Shown piece by piece: positions 39,146-48,748 of a stretch of 64,000 nt of DNA. The stretch spans positions 1 to 64,000 of the forward strand of contig CAZTZA010000004.1 in NCBI GenBank assembly GCA_964618015.1. Direction: 5' to 3'. Each line of letters begins with the position of its first letter. Position 1 is the stretch's first letter. The notes beneath the pieces are model-generated. The model saw nothing but the letters and a program-made list of their open reading frames with translations. It did no database searches and was not told the origin of the DNA. A program made the position numbers and the translations under genes. Source of the stretch: CATQHW01 sp964618015. Its GTDB lineage: Bacteria > Spirochaetota > Spirochaetia > SZUA-6 > Bin103.

Positions 39146-41485
39146 TCAACGGACTAATCGCTTAAATCCTTCCTCCGGCAGCGGGCCGCGCATTCGATCC
39201 ACGATGTCACCTTTGCGAATAGCATCGGCTAATTCGGCCATTACTTGCTCCATCGCCACTGCGTGCTTATTTAATACCTCTTCGGTATGTGCCATCGAGC
39301 AGTAGATTGAAGGGGGTGCCAAGAAGCCGCGCTCAAGCATGAGATGGGTATATAGGTTGCTGAGTTCACGTCCTTGCTCGTGATCGAAGCTGGCGCTGGC
39401 AAAACACGGATAGTTGTCAGAAACCACCATTGGTATTCCTGCCGCTTCGGAGTGCTTGCGCCAGTCCTCTTTGACGCGATTTCCGACCTTAGCCACGAAA
39501 GCGGGTACATCTAGTTGTTGCGTCATCTTCTTAACTGCTGCTACTGCTGCCGCGGGTCCCACTCCCTCAGTCCAATAGCTTGAGGAGATAAAGGAGCGTT
39601 CAGCTCCCTCCATTGCAGAGGCAGTTCCAATAACTGCGCCAATTGGGTGGCCATTACCGAGGCTTTTGCCAAATGCTGCTATATCAGGATTGACGCCGAA
39701 AAGTGCATGAGATCCAGCTGTTGCCAATCGGAAACCTATGGAGGTCTCATCAAAGATGAGGAGTGCTCCAACGCGATGTGCTTCGTCTCTAATGTGCTCC
39801 AGATATCCTGGCTCCGGGTCCTTTCCTCGGCAAGGTTCCATCACTACCGCCGCAAGCCTATCGCCGTATTCGGCAATTATGCGGTCAAATCCAGATGCAT
39901 CTCCCTGCTCAAAGACATGGGCAGTGCCTCGCAATTCACGCGGTACGCCCAGTGGTTCCAGACCGGGCATCAGATTCCCAGCGAGTGCTTCTTCTTCACC
40001 TAGATTGGCAGCTAGATACCAATCATGCCAGCCATGATAGCCACTGACAGCTACTACCGAGCGGTCCGTGGTAGCACGAGCGATGCGGACTGCTACAGTC
40101 ATGGTTTCTCCCCCAGTACGCGCCAAACGAACACGCTCCGCCCAAGGGTGAAGTCCACACATCAATTCAGCTAGCTCAATCTCCTCGCGTGGGTTTAGTT
40201 GGCAACAACTCCCCAGGCTGACTCGTCTTACTACTGCACGCGTTACGTCTGGGTCTCGGTAGCCCAAAATGGTGGCGCCGACAGCGTGTGAACTGCAATC
40301 AAAAAAGTGTCTGCCTGCCTCGTCCCACACTTCGCAGCCTCGAGCCTCACGAAAATAGGGAGGCCAAACATCGGGAGCGAAACGGTCAGGATTCTTACTA
40401 AGTAAATGATTTCCGCGTGGGATGATAGTGAGCGCATGCTCATAACTCTTTTGACCAAGCTGGGGATCTACTTCACGCAGGCCGAGTAGTCGCTCGGCGT
40501 TATCACAGAAGATATCCTGTAGGTCGAGGTCGTTCAGTCCAAATCGGTCGCCTGCTTGAAAAATAGCCCGTAGTTCTTCGAGGCCAACTTGGATAGGTTG
40601 ACCGAAGAAAGCCTGCTCATTCCAATCCAACTGATCAGTGGTAATCCAGGCGAAGCCACTGCCCAAGGTCATGTGTCGGCCGCGTTGGTGCGAGACTGGA
40701 AAGTCTGATCCGTACATCAGTTGCCGTGGCCCAAACTCCTCCAGGATCGCAATCATCGGCTCTGCCTCGCAGATTGCGGAAGTGTCAAACCAGATATTCT
40801 GCAACCCACGTAAGGAGCCGATTGCCTTGGTAGTATTAGGTCCGTGAAACCCTCGTGCCGCGTGCGCCAGAATTAGCTGCGCATTTGGGAAGCGTTCACA
40901 TTTCTCACGGATCTGACGTTGGTTCTCCGGATCGTCTAGTGCAGGGTCTCGGACGATGTGTAACATGATGAACCAGCCTCGGGCATCTGCAACCTTCCAG
41001 GTCCATTCCGGCAGGAATTCGTCAATGTATGACTGTTGCGTGTCAGAGCGGTCACTGTAGCAATGGTAGCATTTAAAACCGCCTATTCCCTCGCCTTCGA
41101 GATGTTCTTCAACGTCAGAAAGTTCCGTGTGCGCATCGACCAAATAGGCTCTAATATTCCTTGGTTGGCCTGAAACCTCTGCTTCCACAAAATCGTTTTT
41201 TGGGCCGATTGGCAAATCAGCTGAAGGGAAAGGCAGTACTAGTGAGCCGACCATGCGGTCCTGGCCACCAAGCTGTCTGCCTACCAGTTTACGCCAGTCA
41301 TCTAGTCTTACTTGCTCCGGTCCCCAATTAATCATTGTTCCGACCTGCGGGAAATGTGCTCTATCGTATAAATGCATGTGAGCGTCAAAAATGCGTTCTG
41401 GAACGCGTTTGGATAACTCTTCCGTTGCCTCCTGATCAGCGTTGGTTGTTTTCCATCCGGTCGCGAACTGTTCGTTCATCTGCAT
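39146..41485 (-). CDS. Amidohydrolase_2 + class III aminotransferase/aminomutase fusion
   Basis: A 779-aa single reading frame with two full enzyme domains. Residues about 30-335 form an amidohydrolase_2 TIM barrel with metal ligands HMH at 36-38, His176, His208 (LAHAARG) and Asp261 (YGSDFP). Residues about 345-775 form a PLP class III aminotransferase close to glutamate-1-semialdehyde aminomutase: GYHGWHD at 482-488, Asp579 in LIFDETSIGFR and the Schiff-base Lys607 in AFGKSLGNG. A good CAGGAGGG Shine-Dalgarno precedes ATG 41485. Both active sites look intact. The linked order suggests hydrolysis or decarboxylation coupled to amino transfer on one substrate. I know no named enzyme with this order. 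Confidence 0.9.
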   Translation of the reverse strand: MQMNEQFATGWKTTNADQEATEELSKRVPERIFDAHMHLYDRAHFPQVGTMINWGPEQVRLDDWRKLVGRQLGGQDRMVGSLVLPFPSADLPIGPKNDFVEAEVSGQPRNIRAYLVDAHTELSDVEEHLEGEGIGGFKCYHCYSDRSDTQQSYIDEFLPEWTWKVADARGWFIMLHIVRDPALDDPENQRQIREKCERFPNAQLILAHAARGFHGPNTTKAIGSLRGLQNIWFDTSAICEAEPMIAILEEFGPRQLMYGSDFPVSHQRGRHMTLGSGFAWITTDQLDWNEQAFFGQPIQVGLEELRAIFQAGDRFGLNDLDLQDIFCDNAERLLGLREVDPQLGQKSYEHALTIIPRGNHLLSKNPDRFAPDVWPPYFREARGCEVWDEAGRHFFDCSSHAVGATILGYRDPDVTRAVVRRVSLGSCCQLNPREEIELAELMCGLHPWAERVRLARTGGETMTVAVRIARATTDRSVVAVSGYHGWHDWYLAANLGEEEALAGNLMPGLEPLGVPRELRGTAHVFEQGDASGFDRIIAEYGDRLAAVVMEPCRGKDPEPGYLEHIRDEAHRVGALLIFDETSIGFRLATAGSHALFGVNPDIAAFGKSLGNGHPIGAVIGTASAMEGAERSFISSSYWTEGVGPAAAVAAVKKMTQQLDVPAFVAKVGNRVKEDWRKHSEAAGIPMVVSDNYPCFASASFDHEQGRELSNLYTHLMLERGFLAPPSIYCSMAHTEEVLNKHAVAMEQVMAELADAIRKGDIVDRMRGPLPEEGFKRLVR

Positions 41486-41563
41486 AGCACCCTCCTGCCT
41501 TTGTCAGGCATGATATCACGGCGGGTTGCCCAAGATGGAGTAATCTGAGAGTGTTTATGGATC

Positions 41564-42277
41564 ATGAAATTCATGGCAGCTTTTCTGACTGTTGCGCTCG
41601 TCGGTACGGTTGCTTGGTCCAAGACCGGTAGCTTTGACTACGACGATGGGTCGTCTTACGTAGGCGAGTTCGAATCCGGTAAGGTCCACGGCCTAGGTAC
41701 TTATACATGGGCTGACGGGACAGTTTATTCTGGGGCGTTTGACACTGGCCGTCCACATGGGGAAGGCATTCTTACTTGGTCCACCGGTGCATCCTACGTT
41801 GGGCCATTTGCAGCTGGTACGATGAAAGGAACCGGCACAATTATGTGGGCGAGCGGTGCAGAGTACGAGGGAAATTTTACGGCTGGTCATATCAACGGAT
41901 ATGGCACTTTGAAGTGGCCTGACGGCACTGTATATATAGGACAATTTGTTTCTGAACGGATTGAAGGTGCTGGTACGCTGACGTGGCCTAACGGTTCCCG
42001 TTATCAGGGAAACTTTGTCGGTGGAAAAATTCAAGGTCCTGGCATCATGTCCTGGCCCAACGGTGATCGTTACCAGGGTGAGTTCTCATCTGGAGCTGCG
42101 CATGGTGAAGGCACCTATACCTGGTCTAGCGGCTCCCGCTACGAGGGTACTTACAGTTTGGGTATGGCCTCAGGCGGAATTTTTTATGTTACCGATAGTG
42201 ACGGAAGAGATTGGCACTTTATAGCTTTACAAGACTCGAATGGGGACTGGAAGGTTGAGCATCCGGAAAGCCAATAG
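41564..42277 (+). CDS. Secreted MORN-repeat protein
   Basis: Exported 237-aa protein made almost entirely of eight 23-residue MORN repeats. Each opens with a Y-x-G-x-F/Y unit: YVGEF, YSGAF, YVGPF, YEGNF, YIGQF, YQGNF, YQGEF and YEGTY. Each continues with G-x-G-T-x-T/x-W. A signal peptide (KFMAAFLTVALVGTVAWS) directs it out of the cytoplasm. MORN repeats fold into an elongated beta-sheet that binds lipid or protein. It is divergent from the fusion gene, 78 bases apart, and convergent with the Gfo/Idh/MocA gene at 42483; a short AGAGG-type hairpin after its stop is too weak to call a terminator. Function is unknown. Confidence 0.88.
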   Translation: MKFMAAFLTVALVGTVAWSKTGSFDYDDGSSYVGEFESGKVHGLGTYTWADGTVYSGAFDTGRPHGEGILTWSTGASYVGPFAAGTMKGTGTIMWASGAEYEGNFTAGHINGYGTLKWPDGTVYIGQFVSERIEGAGTLTWPNGSRYQGNFVGGKIQGPGIMSWPNGDRYQGEFSSGAAHGEGTYTWSSGSRYEGTYSLGMASGGIFYVTDSDGRDWHFIALQDSNGDWKVEHPESQ

Positions 42278-42482
42278 CTGTGCTCTTTGCAGAGGTTTTT
42301 CTTCCGCTAAATGAGTTCGGGGGTCGCGGACAATAACGAGAGATGGGATCGATCTATGATTGAGGCCGGCTTTCGTCCAGCGTTGGTCAGTCGGGAGAGC
42401 GCATTTGGTGTGCTTGATCGCGGTAGCTGCCCTTTCTCGTGCTAACGTTGTGATCAAGCTTTTGTGGGAGGAGGCTGTTCTA

Positions 42483-43517
42483 TCAGTTTGACGTGCTGGG
42501 GCAAGGCGGGTCATGGGGGAGGCGTCTGTACTCTGACAGCGCCTGATCCATTACTAAGTTCGTCCGTGCAGCGCTCTCACCGGTACTAGGGCATGAGCCT
42601 TCATTGCGGAGTTGATTAACGATTGATTGGATCATTGGCTGCTGCACGTGCTCAGGATGCGGTATCTTCATGAACTTAGTGCCAGAGCTAGTGGAGATCT
42701 CGAAAGGGGCTTCACCGAAAGTCGAATAACGGATCAGGCCATTGCTGCCCGCAATTTCCACTTGATCGACGCTTTCTTGAGAGGTGAACGAAAAACGGGC
42801 AGCACCAATAACGCCATCACGAAAGCGCATAGCGAAAGTTACGGCATCCTCTGCCTCATAAGCGTTGAGCTGGTTAACGGCGAATCCTCGCACCTCAGCG
42901 ATTGGTCCGAGCAGGTAGTCCAGCAGGTCAAGCACGTGCGATCCCATGTCAGCGAATAAGCCGCCGCCAGCGATCTCGGGATTATAACGCCATGGCAAAT
43001 CTCCGGTACTGAGTTTTGGATCAGGTGGGTTTGCGTACGTCACGGTTACCGTTCGAGGCGTTCCGATAGCGCCTTCAAACAAGGCCTTACGAATGGCAAT
43101 AAAACGAGGTAGTGTTCGCCGATAGTAGGCGACGAACAGAGGCACGCTCGCTAATGCGGCGGCGTCATTCATCGATACACAGTCAGCATAGCTGCAAGCC
43201 ATTGGTTTCTCCACGTAGACTGGTTTTCCTGCAGCAAGTGCTTGCAATGTATGGTCATGATGCGATGAAGGAGGTGTGGCCACATACACCGCGTCGACTT
43301 CAGCGTCAGAGATCAAAGCATCAGCGTCGTCATAAGCTCTAGGTACTCCATGTCGATGTGCATAGTCGTGGGCGGCAGCACTATTACGTCGCATTACTGC
43401 CACCAGTTGAGATCCTTGTGCCTTGCGGAATCCTGGACCGCTCTTGACCTCGGTAACGTTACCACAACCGATAATCCCCCAACGGATTAGAGATGAATTA
43501 CTTGTTAACATCTTCAT
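42483..43517 (-). CDS. Gfo/Idh/MocA family oxidoreductase
   Basis: NAD(P)-dependent dehydrogenase with the canonical family residues. IRWGIIGCGNVTEVKSGPGF holds the glycine loop. EKP is intact in PVYVEKPMACSYADC. GGGLFADMGSHVLDLLDYLLG gives the D-x-G-x-H catalytic motif. Length 344 aa. Its start overlaps the stop of the HD-domain gene by 4 bases (ATGA), so they form a two-gene minus-strand operon. It resembles D-xylose or 1,5-anhydrofructose type dehydrogenases, but the substrate is not clear. Confidence 0.92.
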   Translation of the reverse strand: MKMLTSNSSLIRWGIIGCGNVTEVKSGPGFRKAQGSQLVAVMRRNSAAAHDYAHRHGVPRAYDDADALISDAEVDAVYVATPPSSHHDHTLQALAAGKPVYVEKPMACSYADCVSMNDAAALASVPLFVAYYRRTLPRFIAIRKALFEGAIGTPRTVTVTYANPPDPKLSTGDLPWRYNPEIAGGGLFADMGSHVLDLLDYLLGPIAEVRGFAVNQLNAYEAEDAVTFAMRFRDGVIGAARFSFTSQESVDQVEIAGSNGLIRYSTFGEAPFEISTSSGTKFMKIPHPEHVQQPMIQSIVNQLRNEGSCPSTGESAARTNLVMDQALSEYRRLPHDPPCPSTSN

Positions 43518-44050
43518 GGACCAAGTAATGCACGCAAAGCAGGGGATTGAATACGTGGCTCGGCTGCTCGGCGTAGTTCGCTAGCTGCAACAGTCCCGGC
43601 TTTCGAATAGATGTCTGCTAGTAACGCCATGTCGAGAATGTCTATGTCCTTCACCAGTTGGCCCTCCGGGGTTCGCCGCTCGGTATAGTCTAACCACGCA
43701 TCCATCAATGTCCCGTCTTGATCGATTTTTCCCAGGATTTTTCGTGCCGCCTGTTCCTCTTTTTGATGTTTTTCGTGGAGAGACACACCGTCAGCAGGGG
43801 TCAAGTCTCCGGTGAGCGCTTCGGCTATATCATGGATAATAGCGATGAGCACCGCTCGTGCCGGGTCGACACCGATTACTGAGGCGGCAATTGCTGCCAG
43901 GGCAGCGACACCGAACGAATGCGCTGCTACTGACTCCGGACAACGGACACCGCGTTCAACCCAACCTTTGCGTTTTAATTGCTTAAGTTCAGCAATATAT
44001 GCGAAGAACTCGGTGAGATCTTCGGACGTTAAATTTCCCGCATTTTTCAC
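43514..44050 (-). CDS. HD-domain phosphohydrolase (HDDC2/YfbR-like)
   Basis: Metal-dependent phosphohydrolase similar to HDDC2 and the 5'-nucleotidase YfbR, which act on deoxynucleoside monophosphates. The N-terminal helix KRKGWVERGVRCPESVAAHSFGVA carries the first His. The HD pair is in IAIIHDIAEALTGDLTP, and the last Asp in DIDILDMALLAD completes the metal site. Length 178 aa is normal. GTG 44050 is used. It is the first gene of the operon with the Gfo/Idh/MocA protein, and divergent from the cysteine-cluster gene at 44106. Confidence 0.9.
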   Translation of the reverse strand: MKNAGNLTSEDLTEFFAYIAELKQLKRKGWVERGVRCPESVAAHSFGVAALAAIAASVIGVDPARAVLIAIIHDIAEALTGDLTPADGVSLHEKHQKEEQAARKILGKIDQDGTLMDAWLDYTERRTPEGQLVKDIDILDMALLADIYSKAGTVAASELRRAAEPRIQSPALRALLGP

Positions 44051-44105
44051 TACGAGAGGGTAGTCTGATAGGAACCTCCTCTACTACCGTAGAAGAAGTA
44101 ACAAT

Positions 44106-44789
44106 ATGGCAGGTACTGTGGGCCCAGTTCAGTTATTTATTCAGGAGGATGAGATAGAGCTTGCTGACTATGCCGAGTGCGCTAAGGTTGGCGACTTGAT
44201 TGAGTCCTTGGGAAGGATGCGGCTGCGTCCTGGTCTAGCTACGGTCGGTTGTGCAGGTTGCGGGCTATGCTGCCGTGACCGCGTGCCAATACTCGGTTCC
44301 GACCTGAAGCTACTTGAAGGGGCTCTGGGGATCAGTCGTGCACAATTAATCAGGGATCATCTGGACTTGCCAGCGCAACCGGATCCTGAAGAACGAGCTG
44401 TCCAGATCGCCGACCTTGCTCGACAGATGAGCGTCTCAATAACTGAAGCAACGTTTCTCTACGAATGGAATACCGGTGATCCGGTTGTTCCCAAACGGGC
44501 GCTCAACAGTTTTTGTCACTGGCTCCGAGATCGTCGTTGTTCGATCTATCCTAGCCGCCCGCTGATTTGCTCGTTCTATCTGTGCAACTTCGGTAATCGA
44601 CTGTCTGGGCTGTTCGATTCGATCGTACGTCAGGGTATATGGCACAGCTATGTCATTCTAGGATGGATCGACTGTCATGTTGTATCGCATAATCCATTCT
44701 TGGCCTCTGATGACCCGACACAAGCCCTACTTGCTGATTTTGATATCAAAGTTGGTCCGCTTCTGAGTAAGATTGCCGAGGTTTGGTAG
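44106..44789 (+). CDS. YkgJ-family cysteine-cluster (zinc/iron-binding) protein
   Basis: Member of the YkgJ/CxxCxxCC metal-binding family. Four cysteines cluster in VGCAGCGLCCRDRVP near residue 55 and three to four more lie in NSFCHWLRDRRCSIYPSRPLICSFYLCNFG near residues 135-165. The C-rich pattern CxxCxxCC is complete. Length 227 aa. Family members bind an Fe-S cluster or zinc, and a few assist modification or oxidation of partner proteins. It precedes the ABC exporter pair by 55 bases, so a maturation or regulatory role for exported cargo is possible; this is inference. Confidence 0.85.
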   Translation: MAGTVGPVQLFIQEDEIELADYAECAKVGDLIESLGRMRLRPGLATVGCAGCGLCCRDRVPILGSDLKLLEGALGISRAQLIRDHLDLPAQPDPEERAVQIADLARQMSVSITEATFLYEWNTGDPVVPKRALNSFCHWLRDRRCSIYPSRPLICSFYLCNFGNRLSGLFDSIVRQGIWHSYVILGWIDCHVVSHNPFLASDDPTQALLADFDIKVGPLLSKIAEVW

Positions 44790-44844
44790 TGCAAGATAGG
44801 TTAATCCATACGCGGACCGAGTTGTTAGATCGGTTCTTGGCATC

Positions 44845-46740
44845 ATGAATGACCATAAGTCGATGATTCAATCTCGAGATCCCTCTACGGTCTGGGCTGG
44901 CATGGGCCCTGTACTGCGTATCCTCCGTATGGGTTTTGGTTTTCCGGTACGTATGACGATTGCAATAGCCAGTACCATCATGGCTGCTGGGCTCCAACTT
45001 TTATTACCTCAGTATCTCGGTAAAGCAGTCGACACGGTACACACGATTCTCTCCAAAGTTACTGATCAAGAGGCAGCCAAGCGTGAACTGCTGCAATTGG
45101 CAGGGCTAATTCTATTGGCCGGTATTTTGCGCGGCCTAGCGATGATGATACACAGCCAGCAGGCGGAAGTAGTTGGTCAGAGTGTTGGCTATCGGCTGCG
45201 CATGGATTTCTACGACAAAATCCAGCGGCTAAGCTATGGATTCCATGACAGCGTACACACTGGGGAGTTGATCACCCGCGGTATGCTTGACGTGGAGTCA
45301 GTGGCTAGTTCGTTTAACCGAGGTTTTATTAAGTCTATATGGATATTTATATTGATTAGCTGGGGCACTTTCCTGTTAATCCGTACAGATCCAGTTCTGA
45401 CTATAGCGGCGCTGAGTTTTATTCCGCTGGTTATCTGGCGTGCTATTGTGGCTCGCCTTCGACTCCGCGTTGCATGGAACCGCCTGCAGCAATGTTTGGG
45501 TTGGCTAACCAAGGTTATGGAGGAAAACCTAGGAGGCATTCGCGTAGTACGAGCATTTGCTGCTCGCAACCATGAACTCGCCAAGTTCGACTCCGTCTCC
45601 GATCAGGCTATGCGTCACACCGATCGCACGATCAAGATTCGCGTGCTCAATGTTAGTTTTATGACCCTATCATTTTACTCTGCGATGGCTTTGATGCTCT
45701 GGGTCGGAGGCACCCGCGTGTTGAATGGGTACATTACTATCGGCGAGATCACCGAATTCCTAGTCTTCATGCTTATCCTACAGATGCCAATCCGGACTTT
45801 CGGTATGGTTGTGAGCTCACTCGCACGCGCCTCGACTTCAGGAGGCCGCCTGTTCGAGATTTTAGATTTAGAGCTTGATATCAAGAATCAGATAGGTGCG
45901 CGCGATCTCGAGGTTCACCGGGGTGTTCTGCGGTTCGATTCAGTAACTTTTTCCTACGGTAGTGCTGGGGAACAGCGTACTAAGACCAACGTATTAGAAG
46001 ATATAAGTTTTGAGGTTACCCCTGGGAAAACGCTCGGTATCGTTGGACCACCGGGGTCAGGAAAATCCACAATCGCCCTGCTGGCAGCTCGTTATTATGA
46101 CGTCGACGATGGTTGTATCACAATTGATAATAAGGATATAAGAACGATAACTCTGCAATCTTTACGATCGGCAGTGGGAGTGATCCACCAAGACAATTTC
46201 ATGTTTACTACCAGTTTGGAAAGTAATGTGGGATATGCTGATCCTTGGGCTAGTGACAAGAGAATCACTCAAGCTAGCTCCTTGGCACAGCTACATGACT
46301 GGGTGACCAGCTTACCAGATCAGTATCAAACGTTAGTAGGTGAGAGGGGCGTATCGCTATCCGGCGGACAGCGACAACGACTTTCGATTGCTCGTAGCAT
46401 TCTATCCAACCCAGCGATCATCATCTTTGATGATGCCACGGCTTCTATAGACGCCGGTACTGAGCAGCGCATTCGCACTGGTCTGGGCACTCTGATGGAA
46501 GATAAAGCTACTCTTATCGTTTCGCATCGGTTGAGCTCGTTGATAGGTGCTGATGAGATCATTTTTTTAGACCAAGGAAAAATCGTCGAACGAGGTTCTC
46601 ATGCAGAATTGATAGAGTTGGGTGGTCGTTATCGCGCTTTGTACGAATTACAGACGGATCCATTAAAGTCGTTGGAACCGGACATTAGTAGCACTACCCC
46701 TGATACAACACAAACCTCGGAGGTGGCTGATGCCAAATAG
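44845..46740 (+). CDS. ABC exporter subunit with degenerate Walker B
   Basis: Half-transporter of the MsbA/MdlB/TmrAB type: six membrane segments (residues about 25-330) fused to an ATPase. Walker A GPPGSGKST at 401-409, the LSGGQ signature at 505-509 and the switch His in SHRLSS are intact. Walker B reads IIIFDDATA at 525-533, so the catalytic Glu is Asp530. The signature is canonical. This is the pattern of the degenerate-site subunit in heterodimeric exporters. It overlaps the partner gene by 11 bases, so a 1:1 heterodimer is expected. Likely substrates are lipids, peptides or drugs; none can be named. Confidence 0.93.
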   Translation: MNDHKSMIQSRDPSTVWAGMGPVLRILRMGFGFPVRMTIAIASTIMAAGLQLLLPQYLGKAVDTVHTILSKVTDQEAAKRELLQLAGLILLAGILRGLAMMIHSQQAEVVGQSVGYRLRMDFYDKIQRLSYGFHDSVHTGELITRGMLDVESVASSFNRGFIKSIWIFILISWGTFLLIRTDPVLTIAALSFIPLVIWRAIVARLRLRVAWNRLQQCLGWLTKVMEENLGGIRVVRAFAARNHELAKFDSVSDQAMRHTDRTIKIRVLNVSFMTLSFYSAMALMLWVGGTRVLNGYITIGEITEFLVFMLILQMPIRTFGMVVSSLARASTSGGRLFEILDLELDIKNQIGARDLEVHRGVLRFDSVTFSYGSAGEQRTKTNVLEDISFEVTPGKTLGIVGPPGSGKSTIALLAARYYDVDDGCITIDNKDIRTITLQSLRSAVGVIHQDNFMFTTSLESNVGYADPWASDKRITQASSLAQLHDWVTSLPDQYQTLVGERGVSLSGGQRQRLSIARSILSNPAIIIFDDATASIDAGTEQRIRTGLGTLMEDKATLIVSHRLSSLIGADEIIFLDQGKIVERGSHAELIELGGRYRALYELQTDPLKSLEPDISSTTPDTTQTSEVADAK

Positions 46741-48637
46741 GCTTTGGAGCGACAGAAGAAAGGCCAAGGTTAACATCGCAAAAGCAGATATCCGGCCTCG
46801 CTTAGCCTCTATAGGATCTACGACTAATGAGGAAGAAGTTATATTCGGCGCTGCTTTTGACGGCAGGATAGTGCGTCGTTTTATGCAATTTGTAATTCCA
46901 TATAGGAAAAGGTTATTTGTAGGCCTTGCATTTGTGATGCTCTTCACGGCTACACAACTCTCGATTCCTTTGATCGTGAGTAATACGTTCCAGTACTTGG
47001 CGGGCTTCGGAGAATCTGCTTTCGATCTGCTGAAAGTTGTTGTGCTCGTGTTCTTAGGCGTGATTGCCTTGAATTTTGTCGCTAACGTCATGCAGGAGGG
47101 AGTGGTTGCGCGCGCGGGCGAACGAGTATTGTTCGACCTGCGACGCTCTATGTATCGTCATCTACAGCGCGTGGCCTTATCCTTTATGGATCGCACCGAG
47201 TCGGGTCGGCTGATGTCGCGGTTGCAGGGTGACGTCTATGCGCTTCAAGAATTTCTAGAATCATCAGTATTCGCAGTAGGAGATTTAGTTCTGCTACTTG
47301 GTATCATGACAGTGCTGGTAGTTATGGACTGGCAACTTGGTCTATTGGCGTTGGCAGTGGTACCAGCGCTAGTCATCCTTCGTTTGGTATGGCTGCCCTA
47401 CGCGAAACGAGCGTTTTTAAAGGCGCGTCAAACTTCGTCCATCACCAATGGAGCAATAGCTGAGGCGATTAACGGTGTGCGCACCGTGCAGGAGACAAGC
47501 CGAGAGGAAATCAACTTAGAACTTTTTCGCGAAAAGGCTCGCGACAATCTCACCGCCCATGGTCGAGCAGTATTAATCGCACAGATGAGTGTGCCAATCG
47601 TTGATACTGTCACCGGGATAGCCACCGGGATCATCGTCTATGTGGGAGGATCCATGGTATTTGGTAAAGGGCTTGATCTGGGCATACTGATTGCATTTTT
47701 GATCTACATCCAACAGTTTTTCCAACCGATCCGCTCGGTGACCCTGCAGCTTAGCGTGATGCAAAGGGCTATGGCGGCTGGGCAACGGATCTTCGAGGTA
47801 TTGGACGTACCGATCGACATTCAGGATAAGCCTGGTGCGCTTGATCTAGGTGTCGGCGATGCATCAATCGAGTTCTGTGGCGTCACTTTTGGATACCGGT
47901 CCGATCAACCGGTACTTCGGGATATTAATTTTCTTGCTCGTCCAGGGGAGACGGTTGCGCTGGTCGGGCCAACTGGCTCAGGAAAAACTAGCATTACTGC
48001 ACTAGCACATCGATTCTATGATGTGTGGGAGGGCAAGGTGTTGGTGGGGGGGCACGACGTCAGAAATGTGACCCAGGATTCGCTTGGTCGTCAAATTGGC
48101 ATGGTCCTGCAGGATCCGTTCCTATTTTCTGGCACCATCGAAGAAAATATTCGCTACAATAAGTCTAACGTCACGCACGATCAGATCCGAGAGGCAGCGT
48201 GTAACGTTGGCGCGCACGGATTCATTATGCGCTTGCCTGCGGGTTACGAGACTGAGGTTGAAGAGCGAGGCGGGAACCTTTCGCTTGGGCAGCGGCAACT
48301 TATTAGCATTGCTCGTGCCTTGGTAGCTGACACCGAGATACTAGTACTCGACGAAGCGACAGCTAATATAGACAGCTACACTGAAATGATGATTCAGAAA
48401 GCTTTATCCCGACTGCTTTTGGGCCGGACTGGACTCGTAATTGCTCATCGTTTAGCTACTATCCGTGGTGCCGACCGCATTTTGGTTTTACAGGAAGGTA
48501 AGATTGTCGAGCGAGGCACTCATCCCGAGTTAATGGAGCAAGGAGGGCTCTATGCCCGGCTTTATTCTTTCAACTATTCGTCGTTTGATGATATCCCTGA
48601 TCATTTAGTCGACGCGGCTATCAAATCCACAACGTAA
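46730..48637 (+). CDS. ABC exporter subunit with active Walker B and degenerate signature
   Basis: Partner half-transporter of 635 aa: six membrane segments, then ATPase. Walker A GPTGSGKTS at 413-421, Walker B ILVLDEATA at 537-545 with catalytic Glu542, and switch His in AHRLAT are consensus. The signature is LSLGQ at 517-521 rather than LSGGQ. Combined with the upstream subunit, one composite ATP site is fully consensus (this Walker A/B with partner LSGGQ). The other is degenerate on both sides. The start ATG 46730 has GGAGGTGG upstream within the end of the previous gene. Heterodimeric exporters with this asymmetry are known from TmrAB, BmrCD and TM287/288. Confidence 0.93.
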   Translation: MPNRLWSDRRKAKVNIAKADIRPRLASIGSTTNEEEVIFGAAFDGRIVRRFMQFVIPYRKRLFVGLAFVMLFTATQLSIPLIVSNTFQYLAGFGESAFDLLKVVVLVFLGVIALNFVANVMQEGVVARAGERVLFDLRRSMYRHLQRVALSFMDRTESGRLMSRLQGDVYALQEFLESSVFAVGDLVLLLGIMTVLVVMDWQLGLLALAVVPALVILRLVWLPYAKRAFLKARQTSSITNGAIAEAINGVRTVQETSREEINLELFREKARDNLTAHGRAVLIAQMSVPIVDTVTGIATGIIVYVGGSMVFGKGLDLGILIAFLIYIQQFFQPIRSVTLQLSVMQRAMAAGQRIFEVLDVPIDIQDKPGALDLGVGDASIEFCGVTFGYRSDQPVLRDINFLARPGETVALVGPTGSGKTSITALAHRFYDVWEGKVLVGGHDVRNVTQDSLGRQIGMVLQDPFLFSGTIEENIRYNKSNVTHDQIREAACNVGAHGFIMRLPAGYETEVEERGGNLSLGQRQLISIARALVADTEILVLDEATANIDSYTEMMIQKALSRLLLGRTGLVIAHRLATIRGADRILVLQEGKIVERGTHPELMEQGGLYARLYSFNYSSFDDIPDHLVDAAIKSTT

Positions 48638-48748
48638 GCTGAATGTCTGCCGACTCGGGATGGTGGCTGAATTTAAATATACAGCACTATATCAATTTTC
48701 ATCTTGGAGGCGGTAATTGGTAGAGCCATTGATAGTTATCTTGGGCTA

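Noticed and set aside
42278..42300. Short CTCT-TTGC-AGAG hairpin plus five T residues after the MORN gene
   Set aside because: The stem is only four base pairs, too weak for an intrinsic terminator call.
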